Source: Syngnathus acus (taxonomy: Eukaryota > Chordata > Actinopteri > Syngnathiformes > Syngnathidae). From it: 64,000 nt of DNA. How positions within the stretch are numbered: position 1 is the stretch's first letter; each line of letters opens with the position of its first letter. The position numbers and the translations under genes were made by a program. The stretch spans positions 5,207,956-5,271,955 of the forward strand of contig NC_051095.1 of the NCBI RefSeq assembly GCF_901709675.1, in the 5' to 3' direction. Of this stretch, positions 1 through 11,242 are shown one piece after another. Below the pieces are notes generated by a model. That model made no database searches, had not been told where the DNA came from, and was given only the letters and a program-made list of their open reading frames with translations.

Positions 1-3000
1 TCATCCCGCGGAAGAGCACGCCCTCCTTCTCGCCGTACAGAACCACGCGGCCCACCTGCCCCATCAGGGAGGCGTCCCGCGTGATGGAGGAGCAGTTCTG
101 CGTCACGTGGTACTCTGTCTCCAGAAAGCTCTCCAGGCGCTTGGTGGCGCCGCCTTGAGCTGAGCCCTCCTCCAGGAGCAGGAGCTGCGTGAGGATGGCC
201 ACCTGCCGGCGCACCCGAGTCCCCGTGATGGCGCCGGGGTTCTTGACGCCGCTGGCCCGTGCCAGGTTCCTCAAGAGGTCCGTGCCACGGAGCGGGGTGG
301 CGGGCGAGTGATAGGGGCGGGAGAAAACGTAGGGGCTCTCGGGGTCCACGCCCACGTCGGCGCTGGTTTGCAGGAGCAGGTCGAGGCAGGACTCGCAGTT
401 GGGCGGCAGAATGAGGGGCTGGATGCGGCCGCGCTTTCCCATGACGCACGCCCTCGGGAGGTGGCAGAGGACCCTGCGCTCAAAGGGCGACAGGAGCGCC
501 TCGGTGCCGCCGCAGGAACTCTCCTGCGGGGCGGCCCGCTTGCGGTAGTCCTGGATGGTGAGCTTGGCCACCTCGCACTCGCGGTGGCGGTTGTAGAGGA
601 TGAGCAGCGAGAGGCTAGCGTGGCACAGCTGGCGCCAAGCCTCGGCCGAGCGCGAGCGGCCCAGCGACAGGAAGGAGGCGTGCTGCTGCTGCTGGAGGTA
701 CGTCACCAGCGAGGACAGCGAGGACAGCAGCGGAGACATGTGGTGCCGCCGGGACCTGGAAGTAGATCGACACTCGTTAGAATGACTCCCGACTGGTACC
801 GAAGCTACGATATGCATATGTTCAAGCAGCAGTTATTTGAAGGTTATAACTTTGCATCCTAATTTCAACTAGCCCGTCAATGGCGTTTTACATTTTAGGT
901 TAGCATTAAGCTAATAACTCTCAATCAATTATTGGCTAAGTCAATAATTAGCACATCAATTTGACAATATCTGCTTCAGGGAACTATTTAAATGTTAACT
1001 TTTTAAGGGATGCTGCAAACCCAAGGAACTCTCTGCACCTTCTATTTTTGTTTGAAATCAAATAAGCCAAGTGAAAATTTTATCAGTCAGATATTGGGAA
1101 ATTTTGTAAATTGCTGTTCGTAGAAAATGCGGTAAGTATTGTAATAAGGGTAGGTTTTCAAGACGTTTGATATTTACGTTTTTCTTTTCGTTATATATTT
1201 ACAGTTTAACTCCTACTAGAGTCCAGGCAGGCAATTCTTAGCATCTTCAATAGTGCTTCAGTTCTGGGGGCTATTCACGGTTTTCAAAAACGCACACGGA
1301 CAAGTTTTAAATGATTCAGGGCCCAACCTGGTGTCCCCGTTCTTCTCCTCCGGTGTGTCACCGTCTCCATCCGCACTAAGGTCAAGATCTTCTTCCAAAT
1401 CGATGTCCGGTTCAGGTGTTGGAGGAGGAGCCAGGTCTTCTTGGACCGGCTCGGCCTCCACCTTTTGTTGCTCTTCGAGCTTCTCCCTCTTCATCCTACG
1501 ACCTCTCCTGGGAGGAGATGGGGGAGGAGGTGTAGGGCTCTTAACCCGGGGCGTCGGCGTAGGAGTGGAGCGTCTGGTGGTCGGCGGAGATGATCCGAGC
1601 GCCGCCTTCTTCTGAGCAGGCGGCGATACGGAGAGGGAGAAAGAAACAGCGCCCGGGCGGGTGCCCGGTGAGTCACGCTCCCTGGCAAAGAGCGAGGGCG
1701 GGGGTGCCGGGCTGGGGGCTGAAGGCTGCGGGACCGCGAAGGAATGACTGTGAGTTGTGGAGGCGGGTGAGGGATTGCCGTTGGCGTGCGTGCGGAGATG
1801 CGCCAGCTCCATAGCCGAGCGCACCTCAGGCTGATTGGCGTGATGCTTCTCCAGGTGGCGCGCCAAAGACCGATAGTGGCGCCCGCAGTACAGACAGTGT
1901 TGACGCCGGCTCACTGGGGCGCCGCTGGAGCTGCCAATGTTTATGTTGATGTTATTGTTGATATTGGTGGTCGGCGGGGCCATGGCGCCGACCGGCTGCG
2001 GGTTTGACCTTGCGGTGGGTGCCGAGAAGGAGGAGCAGGGGCGCCCCGGGCCCCGGGAAGAGGTGGGCCCGCCTTTTTTCTTGCTGTCGTCCGAGGAGGG
2101 GATCTTGCGCTTCTTGCGGCGGCGAAGCATCCGTCCCCTCATCTCCTCTATTTCCTCCTCCTCCTCTTCCTCCTCGTCATCGTCGTCATCATCCTCTTCC
2201 TCGTCCTCCTCACGATCTGAGTCGCTCGGCTCGGAATGGGTGAGCGGCGAGGATGAGGGCGATAGGGACCAGGAGGGGGTGAGGTAATCCGATACGGAGA
2301 GGGACAGCGGGTGGGGGCCGGCCTCTTCGTCCTGGTGGGGGTGCACGACAACATTAGCATGATCAAAGTTGACGAATCCCACTCTTATTGTTAGGAAACA
2401 ATCGGAACAGGCCCATTTCTCACCATGGCATTCTCGCCCCAGTCTGTCAGGCTGTAGTCCACCGTGATCTCTTCCCCTTTGGCGATATCTCGGATCGCTA
2501 TGACTACCAGCCGCACCTGAGTCCCGCAGTGCACCTCTCGAATGCGGCAATTGGGCGGCGCGTGGAAGAGCACGGGTCCCCGGACGCTCCCCGCCCCTTC
2601 CTCGCCCAGCTCCGGCACGCTGGCAAAACAAAAAGGAAACAGGGACGCGTGAGTATTCGGTAAACCTCGAAAATAAGGGAGGCGGAGTCTGCGTAGTTAC
2701 CATGATAACGGGTCCTCCTTACCAGAGCTGAGCAGGGTCTGTTAGGTAGTAGGGACTCCCCGGGGGAGGGAGGCCATCTTCGGTGCCCTCTGGATATTGG
2801 CCCTCACCTGAATGGACAACATATCACCTTTAGCACAATTCACAATAGGTAACAGGAAGTCACACCTGGATTTTGTGAGGTTGTTGTAACTTTGAATTTA
2901 AACAAAATTTGTCGGGCGAATTGCGATGATTGATCGTGACATCCCTGAGGGACTAAATAGATGAAGAGTCTGCGTGTGTGTACTGACCTGGGCTGTAGCT

Positions 3001-4041
3001 GTGCTCAGACATGCTCTCGTCCTCCTCATCTTCCGTCACATACGCTCGGTCGCACACCTTCACCGGCGTCCCCTTGCGCTTCCTCCCGCAAACGCGGCTG
3101 GAAAAACAACAACAGCTGTGATTTCTCCAACAATACACAACTTTTTACTTTAAAATAAACGACTGAATGCTGCTGTAAGATATCTTTGGATGATTTATGT
3201 CAAAACTTTGATTTGATAGATCTGTGCTTGTAATATTATCTAAATAAATGTTTAATAGCTTGACGAGTTGAAAACAATCAGCGATGTGGTTTAATGTGAC
3301 CTACGACCAAGCAGTGGGTTTAAGCGCTGAATGGGTTTTATATGACCCCCAAAGGAGAGTTAGAAGAGGTTAAACTTGGTTCATTCCTCCATATTATAAA
3401 CATGTGCTTTCGAGAGGATTTCTGCATGCATGCTTTGGCGTTGCAGTCATTATAATGACAATGACGATGCTGATGACGACGACGACGACGATGATGATTA
3501 TGATTGCTATGATTTGTGTGTGTGTGTGGGGGGGGGGGGGGGGGGGGGGGGGGGTGTTCGGTCTCAAATTCAACTGATCTAGGATCAGCTCGAATTCAGC
3601 CAGAGTCCAGCTGATGCTCCCACTGCGATGTTGATGCTAACATCACGGCTAACCAGTTAGCTTCACCGTCGCGTCAAAACATGACGGCTAACCGGGCCGG
3701 GGGCCCGCACTCTGACCGGAGAGAGGCGTCAAGCAACGGCCACGAGAGGCGCGGTACCGCCGCGACTCACAAAAAAACCTTAAATGGTTGCTTTTCTCAC
3801 AAAATCACACATCAGAAGGGAGAGAAGGGGGGAGGTGGGGGGGGTAGAACGCGCGCCTGCGTTGAGTGGAGATAGAGCCAAGCTAACAAAGCCCCGTAAA
3901 ATTTGAGGAGGGAATGGCGCAAAACGCAGGCCCGAGCGGAGCCACTCACCCCCGAGGAGGCGGCGGTTTGCTGCCATCCCCGTCGCTGTCGAGTGTCGGT
4001 GGCTCCCGGTAGTCGAAAGGCGAGCGCACATTCTCCGCCAT
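1..4041 (-). CDS. SET-like / C2H2 finger / recombinase-like nuclear protein, 3' end beyond window
   Basis: Partial at the left edge. Coding exons (minus): 4041-3950, 3097-2988, 2807-2723, 2619-2424, 2331-1328, 755-<1; every junction is GT-AG and all phases join, giving at least 747 residues. The start MAENVRSPFDYRE is the first ATG of a GC-rich first exon. Exons 3-4 encode a stretch resembling the C-terminal half of a SET domain, with HAPPNCRI, then AIRDIAKGEEITVDYSL. The large exon 5 holds a Ser-rich then poly-Asp/Glu tract, a basic RRRKKRK stretch, one C2H2 unit (CLYCGRHYRSLARHLEKHH) and a long Pro-rich linker. Exon 6 carries a conserved-looking globular region (GKRGRIQPLILPPN, SPATPLRGTDLLR, TRVRRQVAILTQLL) that I compare with Crypton/tyrosine-recombinase-like proteins common in fish genomes. 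I see no complete SET active site, so methyltransferase activity should not be assumed. Likely nuclear. I do not recognise a named orthologue. Confidence 0.8.
3528..3554. repeat. Poly-G run after a GT/GAC-rich simple repeat
   Basis: An uninterrupted run of about 27 G follows TG and GAC/GAT repeats in intron 1 of the left-edge gene. Length is likely unreliable in the assembly. It could form G-quadruplex structure on the plus strand; no function is claimed. Confidence 0.85.
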
Positions 4042-4122
4042 TAGGACTGCCAGCCAGTGCTTCCCTCCAGTCCGTCTCCGCGCTCCCTCCTCCCTTGACG
4101 GTGGGGGGTGTTCAGGCTTAAT

Positions 4123-4132
4123 GCGCATGCGC
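4123..4132. promoter_or_regulatory. Palindromic NRF1-type site (GCGCATGCGC)
   Basis: A perfect 10-bp palindrome matching the known NRF1 consensus lies 82 bp upstream of the ATG at 4041, inside a GC-rich stretch with no TATA box. This is the expected layout of a housekeeping-type CpG promoter for the minus-strand gene. Binding is inferred from the motif only. Confidence 0.55.
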
Positions 4133-5191
4133 GCAACATCATTTCGAAGGGGAGTGTGAGTACTGTTCAGATGGAGCACTTTCGCAAAAGAATAAAAAAT
4201 AATAATAATTCTCGTAACGGGACAGTCGAAAAAAAAAAAAAAAAGAGTCGTTTAAAAAATCTAGAAAAAAATCCTGCAACGTGATAAAGCCCATAAACGC
4301 AACTTTTGTCATGATTTTACAAATTGTTTGTAATTTGACTCAATTGTAACTTACCTAGTACTTGAAATATGAACAATTTTTTTCATTACTCAAAATTTCT
4401 TATGACCACTTATAAGAAAAAAAGAATTCTTGAAAAATACTTTGTAAAAACATGTTAATATGATTTGGCAACACGATTACTTTTCTTCAAAACATCAATA
4501 ACACCATAGTAAGATTTTTGAACGTGATTTATTTCTCATGACTCAATAAAAATTGGATCCGCGCTCATTTTGGATCTCTGACCCCTGGTTGGGAAACCTC
4601 TGGTGGTTCCAAAAGTGTACAGTAGCAGCACATTCAAGTAGTACATCAGGAGCAAACCATAAAAAAACAATGAAGTCCGTCCATTCTGGAATCATTGCGA
4701 GGGGGGGGGGGGAAAAACAGTCACAGTTTGTCAGTCATTCAGGTATTCTTTTGGCTACATCTAGCAGTTAGTTTGTTAGTGTTAAATATCTTCTAATAAA
4801 TAGAATAAATTACACGCAGTATGTTTGGAAAGTGGGTCACTGCACACGAGCGTCACAGCAAACAATGGCCAACTGGAGGTCATTTTAGCACTCGCGGAGG
4901 AAATACCGCCTGGGCAAAGCCGGGCCTTATTAAAGGAGCTTAGTGGTTAGTGAAGCAGCGTGTTGTTCCACAGGTCTTGGACAGTGACTGTTGATTTTGT
5001 TTTTTGTGGGAGAGAACAAATCATGAAATATGAATACAAATATACTGATTGTTAAATTCAAACCACTCTTGACAGCTTCACACAAAATGCTGCGTTATGA
5101 ATCATGTCAAAATGATGCGGGTGGTCCGACTAGAATTTGGGGGGATGGACACACGTATTAAATGTGATTAACAATAAACATATTCTACCAC

Positions 5192-5530
5192 ATGACGCAC
5201 TGGTTAGCACGTCCGCTTCACAGTTCAGAGAGTGCGGGTTCAATTCCACTTCCGGCCCGCCCTGTGTGGCGTTTGCATGTTCTCCCCGTGCCTGCGTGGG
5301 TTTTCTCCGAACACTCCGGTTTTCTCCCATATCCCAAAAATATGCACGGTCGGCTAATTGAGCACTCCAAATTGCCTGTAAGTGGGAGTGCAAATGCAGA
5401 TGGTTGTTTGTGTCTGTGTGCCTTGCGATTGGCTGGCAACCGGTTCAGGGTGTCCCGATGACTGCTGGGATAGGCTCCAGCACGCCCGCGACCCCCGTGG
5501 GGACAAGCGGTACAGAAAATGGATGGATGG
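5192..5530 (+). mobile_element. tRNA-headed SINE with perfect 12-bp target-site duplication
   Basis: The 5' end carries a tRNA-like internal promoter: a box A-like TGGTTAGCAC at 5201-5210 and a box B-like GGGTTCAATTCC at 5236-5247. The body is the widespread fish repeat with the GATTGGCTGG and GGGATAGGCTCCAGCA blocks. The tail is an ATGG repeat ending at 5530. Identical 12-bp flanks (ATATTCTACCAC) occur at 5180-5191 and 5531-5542, which is a clear target-site duplication and fixes the element ends. It sits in the interval between the left-edge gene and the cytokine gene. Confidence 0.85.
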
Positions 5531-5696
5531 ATATTCTACCACTGTAAAAATGGACAATCAAAGTTGAACATTATTGTGATGGTTTGGAAGTAAATCAAAT
5601 GGTGGAGTTGTGTTGTAAAAAAGGAACCGCCACTGTCCAATTCCTCACAATGAGGGGATGCCGGTGGTTAGTGTGGAGTGAATATCATTCGCCGCT

Positions 5697-7919
5697 TTAG
5701 ACGTCCTGCGCTCCTTCCCGCTGCGTGTGGAGAACGTGTAGAGCCTGCGTGGCGTGGTCGGCCCAGTGGACCAGCTCCAGCAGCACACGATGCGTCCACA
5801 GTTTGAGCTGGAAAGCTCCCCCGCCTCCATCAGTTTCCTAGCCACAAGACAGCAAATAGTCACTCACATTTTTGATCTGGTTGTTTTGTAATACATATGT
5901 GTTCAATTAAGATCATAACGCTGTTGGTGGTCAATCAACAATACTGTGGAACAAACAGCTATAGTATTGGACTTCATGTTACAGTACGTTGGTAGACTCT
6001 CTTTTGTGGCTGATATCGGCAGCCTCGTTGAGTACCCGATACCTTAAATGAAATAAGGAGGGTGTCTGCCCAATACAGACACTTGGTATCTGTACTTGCC
6101 CAGCCCTACTCAAAAATTGTGGGTGGTCAGATTGGTCCACTGTTGGACGAACGAGTGTATGAACATAAAGTCTGTACCTCATCACACCGGATGTCCGGGG
6201 TGACTTCCAGTGCGACATCGTCCGTCTGCAGCAGGTTTTTGGTGGTGTGAAGTAAATGCTCCAACCGGATTCGGACAGTGTAGCGCAGGGTTTCGTAGTC
6301 GCTCTCCCCCTCGCCCCACTCCTCCTCGGCCCGGGCGATGGCACAGTGCAGAAGGCCCAGGCACTGGCGCAGGGCGGCGTGCATCCGCCGCGCTGCCTCT
6401 TCCGGGTCTGGCTCCTCTGTGCTCGAGCCCAGGGACACCATGCGGCCACCTTCGGCGGGCAGCTCCGACAAGAAGGTCTCCTGCTCCGTCTGGAAGCGGT
6501 TGTGATTTCACAGTCGTATTGATTATTAGATGGATTGCGTCAACAAAGCCCGGGCACAAAAATACACAATCCATTAGGGAAGTTGGAGACCATAGATGGA
6601 AATGGGTGGTGGCTCGCCGTTAGTTTGATGACTGTCCGCATCCTGATGCGCACAGGACACGTAGGGCCCAACCGAGCGTTTCCACGGTCATGCTTGGCCA
6701 ACAACTCAAACAATTCACAATTTAGCATCCCCTGTTCTAATCCAAAGCCTTCACAGATGAGAGATGAAACGTCTTCGAAGAAAATCGGAGCAGTCCGGTT
6801 GCGACTGATTGAATGGCCTGAGATAGAGACGACCCTGAATGAAGGACAATAGTCACAAGCATCAGGACGTAGTACGTGCATCCAGATGCTATTGGACAAA
6901 ATCTCCATGGCGACACCTTCAGACGACAACTTCCAAAGATGAATGGAAAAAATAAATCTATTTTTAAAAATGATTTTCTTTCTTGAAATTATAATTTAGA
7001 ATTACAGTCATTTAAATTTAGTCAACTGTTTTTTTTTTTGTACAGCTGGCCGCATCAGGACAAATATAACACAGAAAAACTGAATTTAAAAAAAGTAATT
7101 GTATATAATTTATATTTAAAAACATTTAACCGTAATAATAAAAGATGTGAAATAAAAACAAAGCTATATAATCTACAATAAAAATAAAAACACACAACAC
7201 AAAAATATCTAAAAATAAAACATAGATATTTTGTATTTAATTATTTAATGCACCCCGTTCCATTATTCCTCAAAAGAAAAATTGTAGATATAGAGAATAC
7301 AAATATTGAATTACAAAAGAAAAATTGTAGATATAGAGAATACAAATATTGAATTACATGTCAAATAAAACCAAATTATCATTTAAAAGTAATTAACACC
7401 CCTCTTCAAGTCTTTCCAAAAAGCAATGTACTGTTTACAAAAATGCAAATGCAAAAAAAACACAAAATCAAATTAAAACAAAATTGTTGATATAAAGTAA
7501 ATTTTTTAAAAATAAATTTCTATTTAAAAAAATTAAATATTCAATATATGAATATTTAATTTTCTTTGTGCCATGGCAATAAAACTGAGGCCTATAATTA
7601 AAATACATTTATCTAGCTGGTCTGCTTTATTACTACGTGATGCATTGCAGTCCCACGCAGCAACCCACGGTAGTAATTCCAAGTAGAAACGTACCGTTAA
7701 GTGAACCGTACCAAAATCGAGCATGACAATGAAGGTACGATTTATATTACGTTGGATATCTAAATTATCGAGACTCACGTATAACTGGAGCAATCGGGAA
7801 CATTCATATTGAAGCAGCCGGGCAAGGGACAGCGCTTTGCCCGTCGGCGAGCCACCAGGCACAGGCGTGTTGGGCGAACTCATCCCCTCCTCCTCCTCTT
7901 GCTGCTGCTGCTCGGCCAT
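5697..7919 (-). CDS. IL-6-family cytokine, CNTF/cardiotrophin-like
   Basis: Three coding exons (minus) 7919-7779, 6489-6178, 5837-5697 join in phase 0 at both introns with GT-AG ends and give 197 residues, close to CNTF (about 200). No signal peptide is visible: the N-terminus is Glu/Gln-rich (MAEQQQQEEEE), as expected for leaderless CNTF and cardiotrophins. Helix A is KALSLARLLQYECSRLLQLY. Exon 3 has the family end-helix pattern: an acidic/Gly loop (ETDGGGG) followed by AFQLKLWTHRVLLELVHW, which parallels the CNTF segment ending in KLW..KVLQEL..W. An in-frame ATG 18 codons upstream (7973) is possible, but the downstream one starts the compact family-like N-terminus. These proteins are four-helix ligands for gp130/LIFR-type receptors. 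I cannot say which paralogue it is (CNTF, CTF1 or CT-2 type). Confidence 0.75.
7271..7357. repeat. Two-copy 43-bp tandem duplication
   Basis: A 43-bp AT-rich unit beginning CAAAAGAAAAATTG occurs twice head to tail with no visible mismatch, in intron 1 of the cytokine gene. The surrounding 6.95-7.55 kb is very AT-rich and otherwise featureless. Confidence 0.85.
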
Positions 7920-8210
7920 TCCGCACTCACTCGCTCCACTCCGAATTCGTGCGACGCTTCGGTTGCGGCCCACCCACCCAGCTAGGGGCGATGCCTAAAG
8001 GTGTTCGTTTGCGTGCTCCGGCGGCCCGGGAGGGAAGAAAGCGCGTGCTCGTTGATGTCGCTGGAGGTGGACGTTAATTGGTTCCGGCGAGCACCGGTGG
8101 CCAGGGGGCGTTTTTAGGGGGACGCACAGGGGAGATAGAAGAGTCTTTTTTTTTTTTTCTGCAGCGACCCACCCACTCGGGCAACTATGGCAAGCACGCA
8201 CTGTATTGGC

Positions 8211-8320
<110 letters not shown>

Positions 8321-8699
8321 GGATTATGTTTTTAAAGTGGTCATTTAATTGCCCTTGAAATTAATTGCCCTAGGGGGAACATTGTTTTTGTTGTTTTTAT
8401 TTCCAGTATGATATAACTAATAATAAAATAATAAAAAAAACAAATCAGCGATTACAATGATGATGATGTGATGATGATTACTTGTAGGGAAAAGAGGTGG
8501 AAGAGGAAATCTTAACTCGAGTTTAAACAATTTTCCCGCCTGCCACCAGGTAGAGACAAAGGACAAGTGACAGTTCAAGTCCTGGCTGCTTTTGGCCGGC
8601 CTGCCACACCTATAGTGATAGCAACAAGGATTAACTTGATTTTTATGTTATTTTACGACACAAACACAACAATGGAAAAACTGACAAACGCAACTCATT

Positions 8700-9112
8700 G
8701 ATTTATTCATCTTAAATTACTTCTCAATGCTGACAAGACAAAGTTATTATTGTTTTCAAATCATAAAACAAGTGCCTCAAACTCCGCCAGTATGTCATTG
8801 AAGTGGCTCATGAATAAAAAAATACATTGTAATTGATGACTCCCTCACTTTTAAACCTCTTATTGAGAAATTCAAACTTAAATTTGGGTTTCTTCTTCTA
8901 TATTTTTTTTGTCTTGGACTAGTATGTTTACCATGCTTTGTTGATGTTCATCACAAAAATTCTTTCAAACTGAGAGAATTTGAGACTGCCTCAGTAATTT
9001 GTAATTGTTTTACTTAGTAGTCTATGTGTAACTATTTCTGCATTTTGGCCAGGATTTCCTTGCAAAAAAGTGCCACCCCCCAGTTGAATAAAGGTTAAAT
9101 AAATAAAAAAGG
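8700..9112 (+). mobile_element. 3' remnant of a LINE (reverse transcriptase C-terminal fragment plus 3' tail)
   Basis: Translating near 8720 gives LLNADKTKLLLFSNHK, the motif that follows the YADD box in jockey/L2/Rex-type fish LINEs (LNADKTK-LLFS). Downstream comes a decayed DDSLTFKPLIEKFK-like stretch with frameshifts. The fragment ends near 9112 in a GTTAAATAAATAAA-type 3' tail, typical of these elements. It is 5'-truncated and dead. From 9112 to 11242 I see no gene, only AT-rich intergenic sequence. Confidence 0.65.
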
Positions 9113-11242
9113 AAATGGAATTCACAAACCTAAATCTAAACGCTAGCTGTAGCAACTGTGACATTATCTAAAAATATAAGATTTTCGGTTTCAGTTTTGG
9201 CAAAATTGTGGTGAAACAAGTTCAAGTCGTTCTTCACAGCTCAAGTGAGACGAGAAATGTTCAGTAAAATCACAGACATCAGTCGTCATTTCATTGTTAT
9301 TTGGGTGTGATCTCATGTCGAAATGCTTAACTGGAAACATCATGATTAGTTTTAACTTCCGTATGATTTCAGAAGATAAATTATGATCCATTTGACTATT
9401 TCCCCTATATTTTTCCCAAGAGAAAAACAGTGTTCATCCTAAATCATCATTTCTGATGAATAGTCCTAATAATCTTTTCTGTTGCCAAAAATGCAAATGA
9501 GAAAACATTGAAGCCTTCTTTAAAAAAAAAAAATGTTTACAATGGACAACGGACCAACGTTTTCCCTTTCGTGAAGACTTTGCGTGGGCATAAGGTTGCG
9601 TGGACAACATGGAGAAAATGGAACCTTCTCTTGACTCAGGTTTCAATGGGCCCTCTTGTTTTTACTTCATACTTGACAGGTGGTAGCTTGCCCATGAGTT
9701 GCCATTTCCATTTTCTTAGCTGGATATATGGTGACAAAGCAATATTACATTGCGACAGAATGACTTGCAGATGCTCAGACAATGCGAATTGCCTCAAATT
9801 GTTTCTCAGTGCTGTGGGCAGTGTTTTTGTCCTCCAGTGACTAATCACGCCATTTTCCCAAACACTTGATGTGATTGTCCTTGATGGATTCAATGACTTG
9901 TATGAGGAAATTAAACTGTTGCCTTTCCTGAAATAACAAAGACGCTCTTCCGTCAGCTCCTTCCTTTAAGAAAAACGATTGAATAGTTGGATAAGACAAA
10001 TGGAATGCTCAAACTTGTCTATGGAAGGAACCAGTTTTTTTTGTTATATCTTTCGACATCACTTGATGCCACGAAACCTATGGCAAAAATGTTGACTGGT
10101 GTCACTTCTCTTACACCTTCCTCCCCATATATATATCCACATTAGGACTGAGCAACACAGCAGGGTGGACAAACCCACACACAAACATCTGTTTTGTAAT
10201 TATGCAGGTATCAAAATTTTAAAACACAACAAAAGGCAACAGGTAGGTGTTTTTTATGTTTCAAGATTTTATGTAAGATTTTTCTTTATTTTGTCAAAGT
10301 GGTAAAAATTGGTAACATTCAAAAACACTTTTACATGAAATATTTTATTAGTAATATCTAATTAGATATAAGCTATAATAATTTTGTATTTTTTATTGTT
10401 TTTTAAGTGGTATTTTGAAATTTTGGCATGTAGGTAAGGGAATAATATTTTATAAAATAAAATTTGTATAAAATGTAATTCATTTAAAACCACAATTGAT
10501 TTGTTATTTATTAGGATTTGTCAGTCCGCATGTGTGGGTATTGTTAGATTATTTTTCGAGATTATTAACAGACTAAGGTGTTGAATTCACAATGCAATCA
10601 ATGCCAATGGTTGAACAAATTTGCCATTTTTGGGGTCTCCTGAAAAGTGATGGAGGAATGAGGTATGAGGAATTTGCCTGACACCTACAATTTTATACAT
10701 ACTAGGGATTGGATTCGCTCTTATAATCACCATTCGTCACTCGAGGGAAAATCAACAAACAACTTCCAAGTGGATTCGTCATTTGCAGGGTTTGGGGTAC
10801 GTATTTCCCCAATATTACATAAAAATTGCCCTAAATAGCAATTGCAGAAGACTTAAATAGTGCTTTAGCTACACCAGGGGTTTCCTCATGCAGAGAAATA
10901 GCTTATTGTTAGTTCTAACTACAGGCTGTTGTATTATACTTTTAAGCCTCGGCTAATATATAAACTGGAAGTGCTGTGAATGTTTTTTGTTTTTCTTTGG
11001 TTTGAGTAGCCCTGTGATTGGGGGCCACTGCTATATAGCATATTTACATGAATCCACATCTTCTGTAAAAAAAAAATAAAAATCATCATGATATCGTTTC
11101 ACGGGAAAACGAGAACATTCTCAGTCATTTATACCAAATAGAACTGGAAATATATATATAATTGTTACTCGTCCGTAACTGCAATAAGTGCCTGACTTGA
11201 TATAGTAAGTGTTTACATTTTGCAGGTTCTAGGAGAGAAACA
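9113..11242. other. Intergenic, nothing recognised
   Basis: AT-rich sequence with short scattered open frames, none with splice-compatible neighbours or a protein motif. It contains the presumed promoter of the mucin gene at its right end. Confidence 0.6.

Noticed and set aside
308-862. 184-codon plus-strand open frame at the left edge
   Set aside because: It is antisense to exon 6 of the minus-strand gene, whose frame reads a conserved-looking domain and joins in phase to exon 5.
5192-5260. Possible tRNA gene
   Set aside because: Box A and box B are present, but the sequence does not fold as a cloverleaf and continues into the SINE body with target duplications.
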